A DNA stretch of 64,000 nt. It comes from Corylus avellana. Taxonomy: Eukaryota; Streptophyta; Magnoliopsida; Fagales; Betulaceae. Below, piece after piece: positions 1 through 12,300 of this stretch. The position numbers were made by a program, and so were the translations under genes. Within the stretch, counting starts at the first letter, position 1, and each line of letters starts with the position of its first letter. The notes under the pieces were generated by a model, which did not search any database, had not been told where the DNA came from, and was given only the letters and a program-made list of their open reading frames with translations. The DNA lies in NCBI RefSeq assembly GCF_901000735.1, contig NC_081541.1:8299055-8363054 (forward strand), written 5' to 3'.

Positions 1-216
1 ATGTGGTGTTATTGGAGGGAAAGAAATGATTGAATGTTTGAGGACTATGAACGGACATTGGGGGAACAAAAGGAATTTTTCTTTAAAACTACTTATAACC
101 GGACAACTATTTTGATGCAAATATTTATAGTTTTCATGTGTTTCTAGTGTTCTATTATATACATTGTGTACTTAGGTTGTGCCTTTTAAATTGTGTTTAC
201 TTATCAAGAAAAGAAA
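1..216 (+). mobile_element. LINE (non-LTR retrotransposon) 3' end fragment
   Basis: The forward frame reads the end of a plant LINE reverse transcriptase ORF (W-RERND, then FED-ERTL-E and FFFKT) with stops inside, so it is dead. The sequence then passes into a 3' tail with TTACTTATCAAGAAAAG near 198-216. The same TTACTTATC-A(n) tail recurs at other LINE ends in this window. The 5' part lies outside the window. Confidence 0.7.
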
Positions 217-350
217 ATAAAGGAAGAAAGACTCATAGAAAAAATAGCATTCATTAATAAAAGTAGATCAACTGGCTATAAAGACACCTGATTGACTCTA
301 AAAGCATGAAAAAAATACAAGTATGATATAGATTGGTGTTATCCACATAC

Positions 351-3300
351 CTCTCTTAACTTGCCACCGATGTCATCGAGAAAATCTGCATCAGGATGAA
401 CTACTACCATCTCCCTGCAGTTGCTCAGAAATGAATAAAAGAAAAGAAAAAAAAAAAAAAAATAGAGAAGGCAAACATGAGAACATAAACTCAAAGAAGA
501 GCAGAAGTAACAAGTGACAAGCTTAACCTTAGTGGTGTTTTAAGAGGTTTGTTGTGTCGCTCACGAATGTTGCGAGCGAGATCAATGATAGTCATCATCC
601 TTGCAACACTTTGTTCAATTCGTTCACCCCTCTGAGAAACAATTTTTTTTTTTTTTGTTAAAGAAAAAAGGAATAGCAATTGGGTGGTTCCAGAACTTGC
701 AAAAAGTCCACAAAAGTTCAACATCAGATTTAGCTTGAATCACTAACTAAATCTGTACAATTATCTCAAAAAAAGCTGAGCCATGTGCCAAACTAATTGA
801 TAAATTGGTGAGAATGTTGATGGCATGTCACCATGTGCCAATCTCATGCCTCCTTAAAGATTGTCCAGACAAAAGTTAAATCCATATTTTAAGTGGTGCT
901 AAAACTTGTAAGACTCACCTAATCAATAATTAAGTTTCAATGGTACTAAAACTGTTTTGGGATAAAACTATATGTTTTTCACCATTTCAGTTTTGCACCA
1001 AGACCATGGGCTTCATGAATTCTCCAAGTCTTGTGGAATAAATTTCATATACCAATTTGAAGTGGTGGAATTATCAGAAGATTTCTTTTCTGCTTTTGAT
1101 AGGGAAATACAATTCAGGCACTGATAGAATTGAACCCCGAACCTCATCTCCTCCTATTTATGGAGGCACGAGATGCCATTTGGTATAGCACAAAGTTGCC
1201 CATCCACCCCCTCTCTCTCTCTTTTCGGGTCCACAGCATGCCCACCAGAGAGAACATCAGTATAAGAACTTGGTCAAATCTAAGGTAGTAGGTAGTATAG
1301 AGTTCTCAATATACATGCATATTTTGTATTTAAAACACCGTATTATGGACATAGAAGAAAAATATTAGGATTGATTGGCAGATGAGAAAAATGCTTCAAC
1401 TAGATGGTTCCTTTATTTAAGTGCATTTTAACTGCACAGGTTGATACTAGTTATGCTAGTAATTCCAATAAAATAATATGACATGTATTGAACTTTGTCC
1501 ATATAAAAAGAAATTCATACTAATCATAACTGGACCGCGCTAACTCTGTAATTTTCAGTGATACAATCATACTTGCACAGTGGGCATCCAAATTGACCTT
1601 AATGTCATGGCTTGAATAACCAAAAAAAAATTCAGAAATAAAAAATCAGTTAGATAAGACCTGTGCATATGTGGCTTAACCACAATCATTTTTTTGATAA
1701 GTAAAATTAACGAATAGAGGCAATAAAATAAAAAGAACAAAAGTAAGAGAAGGAAATCGCTCAAATGAATATCATCCATACCTTTCCTTCTTCTTGAGGA
1801 AACTTGCAATAATGAATACTTTCCTCTGATCCATTGGAAACTTTTCGAAGATTTTGATATAGAACTTCAGTGAAAAATGGTGTGAATGGTGCCATTACTT
1901 TACATGACACTAGAAGGACCTGAAAAAGACAAAGAAAAACCCAAAACATAAGATAAGTGAATGTTATGATGGGCATCTCAATAGCTGAGAATTAGCACGT
2001 CTGAGCAAAAAATGAATAATAACCAAGCTATGCAAAAACAAAAGATTCAATAATGTGATGTAAGAAAACCCAAAGAGAGAATGCTTACAAACAACTAACA
2101 CAGTGGTAGAAAATCGTAGGCAATTGCTCCCACATCACAAGTATCAGTTAACATAGGCAAATAGGGAGTAACACTATAGTCTAGATACAAGCCCATTCCA
2201 AATCATGTTCTCCAATAAGTAAATCATAATCAGGACAACACCCAATACAAAGTTCGCATTATCTAGGTAAGGCATCATTTCAGCTCATAAATATTTTTTT
2301 GATAAGTAAATGAGAATAAATATTTCAGCTCATAAATAGTACTCTTGTAAATGAGAATAAATTGTTAAGTGATATTAAAAGGTTAAAGTAAAAATAAAAC
2401 AAAAGGTAAGTTGTAAGCAAAATTTGAATTCAAGTCTAGTACTCATGGCAGAGACACCAACCAAGTGCCAAAATTTTCTTCTTTAACCCTAGGTGAGCTC
2501 AGATATTATTGCCGTACGAAAAGCCTTGAACAGCTTTCAATCCAGAAAAGAACAGGATTCCGATGAGCTTTCTTTCTTTGAATGACTTTGCAATCACAAA
2601 AAAATTAGATATCATTACTCAGATTTTGAACAGAATGAATTCATGTAAAATATCTGATGCATGGCCCAATTCTTATTTTGACTGGTATATAATTTCCACA
2701 AATTCAATTTTTTTTACTAAACAAAGAGAAAAATCATGTTTGTACTACACCATCCACAGGGTGTCCAAGCAATCAATTGCCATACTAATCTAATAAGAGT
2801 AGTTGTGCAAGACAAATAAAATTAGACATGCACAGGGAGCTAATGGAAATTCCTAGTAACAAGGACTCCACCAACCAAAATCGGAAACCAACAAACACTA
2901 AAAGGACTACAAATTATAATAAATCCACAGAAAATTGCCCTAATAGTAAGACAACACTATTAATCATATCATAGCATGCACAATCAAAAAATGCCATAAC
3001 ACAAGATAGATGTTACTTCCATCATACATTATAAAGAGTTGAGAGTGCTATCCTACAGTCCTCTTCTCCAGTACGACCTTTAAGTCTCTTACGGTTGAAC
3101 CGTACATATATATTTGTAAGGTTGTCAAGAAACTTCAAGAGATATGGAACCACCTATAAAGGAAATTGAGCCATGAGCCGTTAATAGTGAAATTGGAAAC
3201 AATATACATAAAATTGCAGCAGGGGGGGAGAGCATATGGGATGGGGAAGCATTGAACAATGTCAGAACCAATACATATATTTAAATCTGTGCAGGCTTTA

Positions 3301-6300
3301 AAAATCAATGCAAAGCTATTTCAGTTCGTTAAGCTGGCAGAATATTTATAATGTATACTAACAGTAATCTAAGCACAACCCAAGCTCAAATAAAACCCCG
3401 AGCTACATCTAACATACTAGAATGGGTATTTGTAAGTTAAGCTTAGTAGGCAAAAGATGGCATGAATATGTTGCATAAAACAATAAACAATGCTTTAAAA
3501 ACAACTAAAACAAACAAAAATAAGCACAAACAAAGATATGTGTTTGTGTGTATACTTAGATAGTAGGTATGTATTTATATTGATTCAGCATCATATATTG
3601 TCAAAATATGGGAATCTTCAGTGCACCACAAGCCAACTTTAGAATCAAAACCAGTATGATACAAATCATCCCGCTCAAAAAGAATTATAACATCCAGCGA
3701 CTTTTAGCTACTTCAAAATTTTCACACAAAAAATGTTCCAAGGGTAAAATTACTTTGAGGGTAACCACTATGATTTTGGTCAAAGCAGCTTCACTTTACA
3801 AGATTATTCAAATAAATCAAACCATTATTTTAGAGTTGAGCATAGAAAGTCTACAAGATAATCCTATATCCTTTCTTGAAGTACTTGATAAATTTGCAAA
3901 ACCATTTAAACTATTGATAATGTTACTCTCATTGCTGATTCTTGAAATTGTTTTGTTCATGCATTTGAAATACAGAAATAAATTTATATTTTTGTATAGT
4001 GCTTTATCAAGTTTATTCCTATAAAATAAAATGTTCTTTCAGAACCTAAAACACCAAAAGAAAGTAGAAGTTCTTTTGACGATAGTCTCAGCTTATTCTC
4101 TTATCATATATTGATCTTAAGCAGCATTTCTCCAGTAATTTATTGTGTCCTATGTACAATAATCCCCTTAATCTTAATAGCACAACAAATGAATACATTC
4201 AATGGTTTCTGGCGATCTAAATTTTGAATTTTTTTGCCAAGAGCTAAGTATCCACTGAAAGACAATGGAAGACAGCTAACCGTGTAAAGGCGATAACCAT
4301 CCATCTCTTGGCGGACAAAATAAACAAGACTCTGTGTGGCTGAGTTGATCCACTGGTCAAGCACATTAGATGAATTTTGAAGAGTGGCTTGATCAATGGG
4401 GATGAATGATGCAAGCCCCTCAACCTCAAGCCTCTTTGCATTCTGAACAAGGAACCTATATGCATTGTACCAGGGAAGAAAAACATCCCTGACCTGGGAA
4501 GAAATTAAAACAGTAGAAAGAGAGAGGTGGATAAATTAGAGTATAACTAGATCAAATTAAAGGTATTAGATATCAGTAAAGCTGACTACGACTGAAGTCA
4601 AACGCTTTAATGCAAACGCTAAAATTCAACAATAAATACACAATACTCACAACACCATGAACTCCTTCCTTTTTAAAACGTAAGGGCTCAGCACGCACCA
4701 CTGGAGAGTTTATCAGGTACAATCGCAATGCATCCTGCAAGTAGGCAACAGTACATACACCAAACTATGAGTAAGCAGTTGAACTATTTGAAGAACAAAT
4801 TAGGACAAGCAAATTGATTTAACACAATAACACAAGAGAAAAGGACAACTCATAAAAGGATTTAGTAAAAATAACTTACAGCCCCATAATTATCAATGAC
4901 TTCCAATGGCGAAGGATAGTTTTTCAGACTTTTACTCATCTTCTTTCCATCCTCTGCCAGGACAAGTCCATTGCAAATGAGATTCCTAAATGCAGGTTTC
5001 CCAAATAATGCAGTAGACAACACCATAAGTGTATAGAACCTGCAGATTGAAAAAGTGAAGGATCAGGCACAGTAGAAATAAGTTCTGCCTAGGAAGTAGA
5101 AATTTTTTATTTTATTTTGATAAGTAATCAAGATATCATTATCAGTATAAAGCGCTCTCAGGCATGCATGATGCATACAAGAGAAAACACCTAGCTAGGA
5201 GGAAAAAAAATATGATAACTAAGCACCAAAGGAGAAACAAGTGCCGTTATCCAAAGATACCACAAAAGGCAAGAAGGCATGAAGGCATCATCTTCTACAC
5301 AGTAACACTCCAAGTGCTCCTCACAATAGAGAATAAGATGGTGCACGGACTCCTCATTTTATTTACACAAACAGCACCTATTGACCATAATGACATGTCG
5401 CTTCCTATGATTGTACTTGATAAGGATCCTTCTTAGGGCTGCTGACCAAGCAAAAAAGGTTGTCCTCAAAGAAACCTTAGTCCGCCAAACACTCTTCCAA
5501 GGGGAAACAAAAAAGCTATCATTACAAACCAAGACACCATAGAAGGATCTAACATTGAACGACCTCTTTTGGAGGGGGCCCACCAAATTATCTTCACCTT
5601 CCCATCTCACTTTAATTGAGTACAACACCCAGAAGAACGAGGTAATTACATTCACCACCCAATCATGGGCCGCTCTAGCAAAACTTGTGTTTCACTAATT
5701 GGAGCCACTAGAAAGCTTTAGTTGAGCCACTATGGAAGAATCATTCGTGCAAGTAATATCATATAAACATTGAAAGGCTTCCTTTAGGGCCATATTTTCA
5801 CACCACAGATCATGCCAAAATCTAACCTTAGAATCATCTTCCACATCAAACGGTATGACTTGAAAACTTTTCCCAATCCCTCCTAATATTCTTCCATAGC
5901 CCCCCCCCATAAACTCCGAGAGTCTCATTCGAACACTACCCACCCCACGAACTACCAAATTTAAAGTCTACCACAAATCTCCACCAAGCCTCTCTCATGC
6001 ACATGACACCATAGCCATTACCTAAGAGAGCACGATTTAACATCAAGAAGTTTCGAACCCTCAACCCTCCTTCAGAGATCGGAGAACATACCATGGACCA
6101 GCTTATCAAGTGATACTTGAATTCTTTGCCTAGCACACCCCATAAGAAATCTCATTGAAGCTTTCTCAATACGGTTTGCAACACCCGCCGGGAAAGGGAA
6201 GAGGGACATGAAATACAAAAGCAAATTAGAAAGTGTGCTCTTAATAAGGGTAACCCTACCACCCTTAGACAAATATATCACTTTCCAACTAGAGCAGTAG

Positions 6301-7955
6301 AGATATTAAGTAATCAATATCATAAGAAGACAAACACACCCATTAGACATGGAAGGATGATATTATCATTTTGTTTAAATAAGTGGGATGATTCACACTT
6401 GAAATGGTATAATGTTTACCATCCCTGCTATTATTAACACATGGTATTTAGAAATAATCAACTACTACCATGAGATCAAGGATTCACATAATTCTTGAAT
6501 ATGGGAAGTATCATAAATAGACACATCTAAAAAGCAAGAAACCAACCATCCCCGAGTTTGATCCAGCCCTTCAGCCACAAAATGCCCCGGAAAGTTTTTC
6601 TCAAAAAGTTCAACATTCTCAAAAGGATAATGGATGTAAGCATAAGGCATGGATCCACTCTCAAACCAACAATCAAACACCTGAAAAGATAAAGAACAAA
6701 TTATCATTAAAACCATGTAGCAAACTAGTGGTGCGGTTAAACATCATCTACACAGATACACAAGAAAGTAAACATGCATAAGTTGTTTCTTCGCTTGTTT
6801 TTATTTTTTTTTTGTTCAGGCACACGAAAAAACCTTTAATAGAATTTCAAGTCAACCTCAATACCATGGGAGAAATATACAATGAGACACAAACTATAGA
6901 GCTAAAAGCATATAGTTGTTCCCTGATAGTTGAGAAGCCTATGTTTTTCCATTCCTCCTAAATGAAGACCACAACCGGCCAAAGAGGAGTAGCTAATAGG
7001 CTGCTGGAAGGCACAACAAGATGGCCCTCAAGGCAACACAAATGAGACCATTATCTTACAAAATTAAAACAATTATGTCAGAACAAAATTACAAAATTAA
7101 AACAAATGAGACCATTATCTTTCAACATAGCCACAAAGTCATGAAAAATTCCCAAATGTATAGACAATGGACATGCTATAAATGTATCAATTTCAATTCA
7201 AAATCAAAATCAAGTATCACTTATCAAAAAAAAATCAACTCAAAATCAATTACATTTGATTATTATTGATTTTGAATGAGCATATATGAGCTTGGAACCA
7301 AAACAATGTTATGTGATAATCTAAAATGGAATTCCATAGTGAAAAAAACAGCAGAGCCCAATAATGCAAGTCCAGGCACTCTGCTGAATAGCCCTGATTC
7401 AGAAATCTTACATCATCTACACGTCGAAGCACACCAAATTCAGGACCACGACTAGATGGAATGGTGAAATGATCAATCTTGTGACGGTGCAGGTCATCCA
7501 CCTGCAGAAAGCAGTAATACTGAGATAAGCAAAAATCCATGATTCCAAAATATTTTCCAGAATAGCAGAGAAATAAAATTAAAAAACAAATTGGAATTGA
7601 AGCATAGCAATGCACAAGACAGAACAGTTTCTTTTGATTTTTTTTTTTTTATTTTCATTTCTTATTTATTTACTTATTTTCACAGGAAGTACACAATAGA
7701 TTACCCGACAAGAGAGAAGGCGAAGGAGAAGAGAAAAGAAGATATAGAATTTGCAACAGGAAATACTAGAAAGAATAAAGACATGGTGCGATGCAAATTG
7801 GACAGCAAAAGAAAAACCAAACAGATCATGATCCTATGCAAAAGTGTGTTGCTTCTTGGTATATAACCAATAAAATCCAAAAAAGTCCTTATCAACAACC
7901 AACACTTCTCTGCTACTGTATTTACCAAAAAAGTAAAACCTGCCCCAACCACCTC

Positions 7956-7992
<37 letters not shown>

Positions 7993-9318
7993 CAAGAAAA
8001 AACACACCTAAGGAAGACCATTTTTTTTATGAAAAATAATTTATTGACAGAAAAGGCCAAGCCCCAGCACACAAAATATATAAGAGGCAAACACTCTACA
8101 AGCGCCTAAAATCTAAAAATGAAATAACATCTAACAGACAGGAAGACAAGAAATTAGGGAAAAAGATTACAGCTCAATCCAAGAGAGATCTCAAAAAATG
8201 AGGGTTTTAAACAAAGCAAGTTGGATTCGCAATCTTCAAAGAAGAGCTGATTCCTTTCTCCAAATACTCCACACAAAGAACCCAGGAATAACATTATATA
8301 TAGCCTCTTTAAAATAACCCCTCCCTTGAGTCTTCCAACAATGAAGCATCTAGGATGTTACTCAGCATAGCCCACAAAACTCTGAACATGTTGAGAACCA
8401 AGTGCAAAAGATCACTAGTGTACTCAAATTGAAGGAGAAGATTATTAACGGCCTCTAGGCAACACCAGTTTACAAGAATGAAACCCCGCCTTCTAAGATT
8501 ATCGATTGTGAGGATTTTACCCAAAACTATCATCCATGTAAAGAAAGCCATGAGGGTTGGGGCCTTAACCTTCCAAACACTTTTTTAGGGGAACACGCAA
8601 GCTCTTCAGACTGAAAATATTGACAACCACCCAGGCAACACACTCCAGGGGCCCAACTTAGGAAGACCATTGAAACACCCAATTCTCTAACAAACCAACT
8701 CTATCCTTGCATCTCCCCCCTAGCATCTGGTAAATAGATTAATCTCATAATCCGAACTCTTCATAAGCCTCCAGCCCAATTGATCATGGCATATCTGATA
8801 TCTCAGCCTTTTTCTTTTTTCTTTCTTTTTTTGGGTGGAGTGGGGGTGGAGGGTATCAAACTTCCGTATTACTAGACATAAAGGTAAACCATGATACAAG
8901 CATCCCTTTTTAAAGAAAAGTACCTTGATCTCTTTCGAAGAAGAGTAGCTCATTGATGCAAGTATCACTTTGTAGGAGAGAAGTTGATAAAAAGGAACAA
9001 TTAAACTAGCAAGATAAGGCTCTATAAATACAACCCCACCCCAAAAAAAAAAAAGAAAAAAGAAAAGAAGCAAATTGAAATAAAATCCCTTGTTTTCCCT
9101 AATTCACTTCCAACAACAACCCTCCATATCATCGTGCTGCACAAAATTACCATCTTTTTTCAGATAGTAATTAAGATGAACTTGAAGACTCAACTTATCT
9201 AACAAAGCTGTGTAGTGAAAGAGTCGATTCATATTGATTAAGATTGGATGCATTAATTTATGTAGATAACCAAATTAATCTACCATGAGAAAGAAAAGAG
9301 AGTGATACAAAAATAATG

Positions 9319-9353
<35 letters not shown>

Positions 9354-12300
9354 AAACCTTAACGCCAGAAAGCTTTTCAAGTTTCTCAATGGAATCCATG
9401 ACTAGTACTTCCTCACCATCCTCACTAATCCATATTGGAAGAGGAGTGCCCCAAAATCTACTTCGACTAATAGCCCAGTCTCTTGCATTTTCCAGCCAAT
9501 TGTGGAAGCGTTTTTCCTTTAGAATGACAAAAGAGTAAATAAAAGAGGTTTCAAACAACTAAAAATCGTACAACAACTGGATTTCCTGAGGACACTTAAG
9601 CCTATTATCCACAACATTAATGAAAGTGAAACTAAAACACATTTTACTCATTACTAATATAGAATTCCCATTACCCAAAAAATAATTAAAAGTTCAAGAA
9701 AATAGAAATTCACCGCAAGAAGCATCAGCTTTTCCTAAAAAAAATTTAATGTTCTCCAATTCTAACTAGTAAGAATTTGGATACATGAGTGCCTTTAATT
9801 TATTCATCACGAAAGAAGGAAACACTAACACTGAAATGGTCAAGATATCAGTAAAAAAAATGGATATATTGCTTCCCAATGTATTACAGGCCACGTCATA
9901 ATCTGAAGACATGTCTACTAGGTGCCCAAGAGTATTGGGAAGGGATTGGATGCATTTAAGTAATAGACACATATCATGGAATAACCAATATGTAATATTA
10001 CGAATCGCTCCATGATTCATGACTTTTCAAGGCGAAGCAAGTAGATCAGCTTCTTCTTTTTCTTTTTTTGGAGGGGGGGTAATAATTTTTTTTATAACTA
10101 AACGCAATTTATTAAAAGGCACAAGAGGCGCAACCCAAATATACAAGAGAAACACCTAGTTAAAAGAAGAAAATGATCAAGAAAAACGTGAAAGTTAGAA
10201 ATATTTAAGTCAAACGCAGCTCTCTAGTGGTAAAGAGTCTTGAAAAAAAATCATTTAATTCCACCACCATCTTCAAAACTTCAATCATTTCTATCCCCCC
10301 AAATATACTACATTAAGGCAAGACGGAACCATCTTCCACATGACAGCATTCCAAAGCCTACCAGAATGCCATTTCCAGCCAGTGAAAAGGTATACCACTT
10401 GACTAGGCATAAAAGTGAGATCTGCTAAATAGATATCAAAGATGAACCTTCAGAATTTTTGGGATATACAACCGATAATATCCTTATTCTGTCCAAATAT
10501 CAATTCCATATTGCATGAAACTTTTCGTGTAAATAGTGGAGAAGGCATACAGTGATGCTCTACCTCCTAGGAAAACTTTTTTTTTTTTGATAAGTACCTC
10601 CTAGGAAAACTTTATCACAAACATAGAAGAAATCTACCCTCACATATAGCTTTACCCTAATATGAAGTCACCAGCGTTGTCAGCAAGGAGATATCTTTAT
10701 TACCTTCACAAAATCAGGAACCCAGTAAGTCTGCCTGTTGTTTTCTAACAATTGCTCTTTCAACTCTTCTACTTTAACGAACCTGGACAAACATGGTATA
10801 GCTCAATTAGGAAGAACGCAACCATTTAAAACACACACAACATAAAAAATAATAAATAATAAATGGAAAATTAGAGACATCATATTAGGTATTACTAACT
10901 TAAAAGTAACAGGTAGTGAGCCTGTACAATTTCCAACCACTCCCTAAGATTATCTTGAAAACACTGCTCCCCCTTAGTAGAAGGGAAACAGGAGAAATAG
11001 CATCACAATGCATCCCAAGAAGATGGTAAATAGCAACATCAACAGCAGCCCCACACTCCCCATATATACATTGAATTACAAAGCAAAATTGAGTTGCACA
11101 TCCCTGCCCAGAATATGCTAATCCCTCATCGGCTTTTTTGTCTTCCATTCACAACACATAATTGTCCATATAACTTTAGTGAACATGTAGCAAACATCCA
11201 CCCCAAATTTATTATTTATGATTGTTTTAGTCACAATAGGTTATCTCCTTTCTAAATGCTTTCATGATTTTTAAAGTGTAAGTATTAACATCCCTCATGA
11301 ATGAAGCTTCTTACTTTAAGGCTTAGCTGCTGGGAGGATTAAACACCGCCTACCGTGAAACCAAGTTTAATAACCAATTACAAGTAAAAGCTTAAGATAA
11401 ATTAGAGAATATAGTGACTTGTTTATTTATTTAGTCTAACATTTTGTTTTTATTGACTTGAAGTATGCTTGGTTTAAAATCAGTTTGAACACTTCTAAGA
11501 AAATGCATATAAATGTCCCATCCAACATTTCTTTGTTTTATACATTTTGTTGTATGGTTTTCACTTGGTCAACAAAGCAGGCATAGGTTGGTGGTGTCAG
11601 CGGACACACATAGAAGGAATGGAGCACCAGCATGCAGGTGTGCAAATGATTACCTGCATGAAGGTAAGAAAGAATGTTGCAGGTCTACGGGATGTAGAAG
11701 AAAGACTGAATTTATAGCCGAAGCATCCAAAAACCTATACTGCAGTCTATAGTGGCCAATGAGTACAGGTAAATAACATCCTAACATCCAAAGTTGTTTT
11801 GAGATTGAGTACCCTGATCCCACTACAAATGGGAACAAGATATAAAATGAAAATTCAGCACAGTATGTTGCATATAAGACTAAAACATAACAATTTTGAT
11901 GAATCAAACATTTCAGTTCAATGAAAATTGGGTCACAGCTTCAATATAACTGCAGATAAGGTAAAAGAAAAGATTGGTAAATATGCACTTACCAGCTTGG
12001 AACAGCTCGATAAATAAGAGGAGTTTTGGATCTCGGGCAAAAGGGATAAGAATGCGTAAAGGTCCCAGACTTAACAAGGCGGCCTTTTGCCTGAGCAAAC
12101 AAAAGGAATCACAACAGAGAAAGCATGTAAAAATGAAACAGTGGGCATAAAATTTTACATCCCACCCAGGATATAACTTTTGATTTCAAACTTTTCTTTT
12201 AACATTAGTTAACAATGATACCGGAATAGAATGATGAAACTTTGTTCTTTGATGTCAAATATAGGTTTTAGGATATGATAGAAATAAACCAATCTGTACA

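Noticed and set aside
3608..4024. 138-codon plus-strand open frame
   Set aside because: It lies antisense in an intron of the synthetase, is rich in Ile, Lys and Leu as expected of AT-rich DNA, and has no domain.
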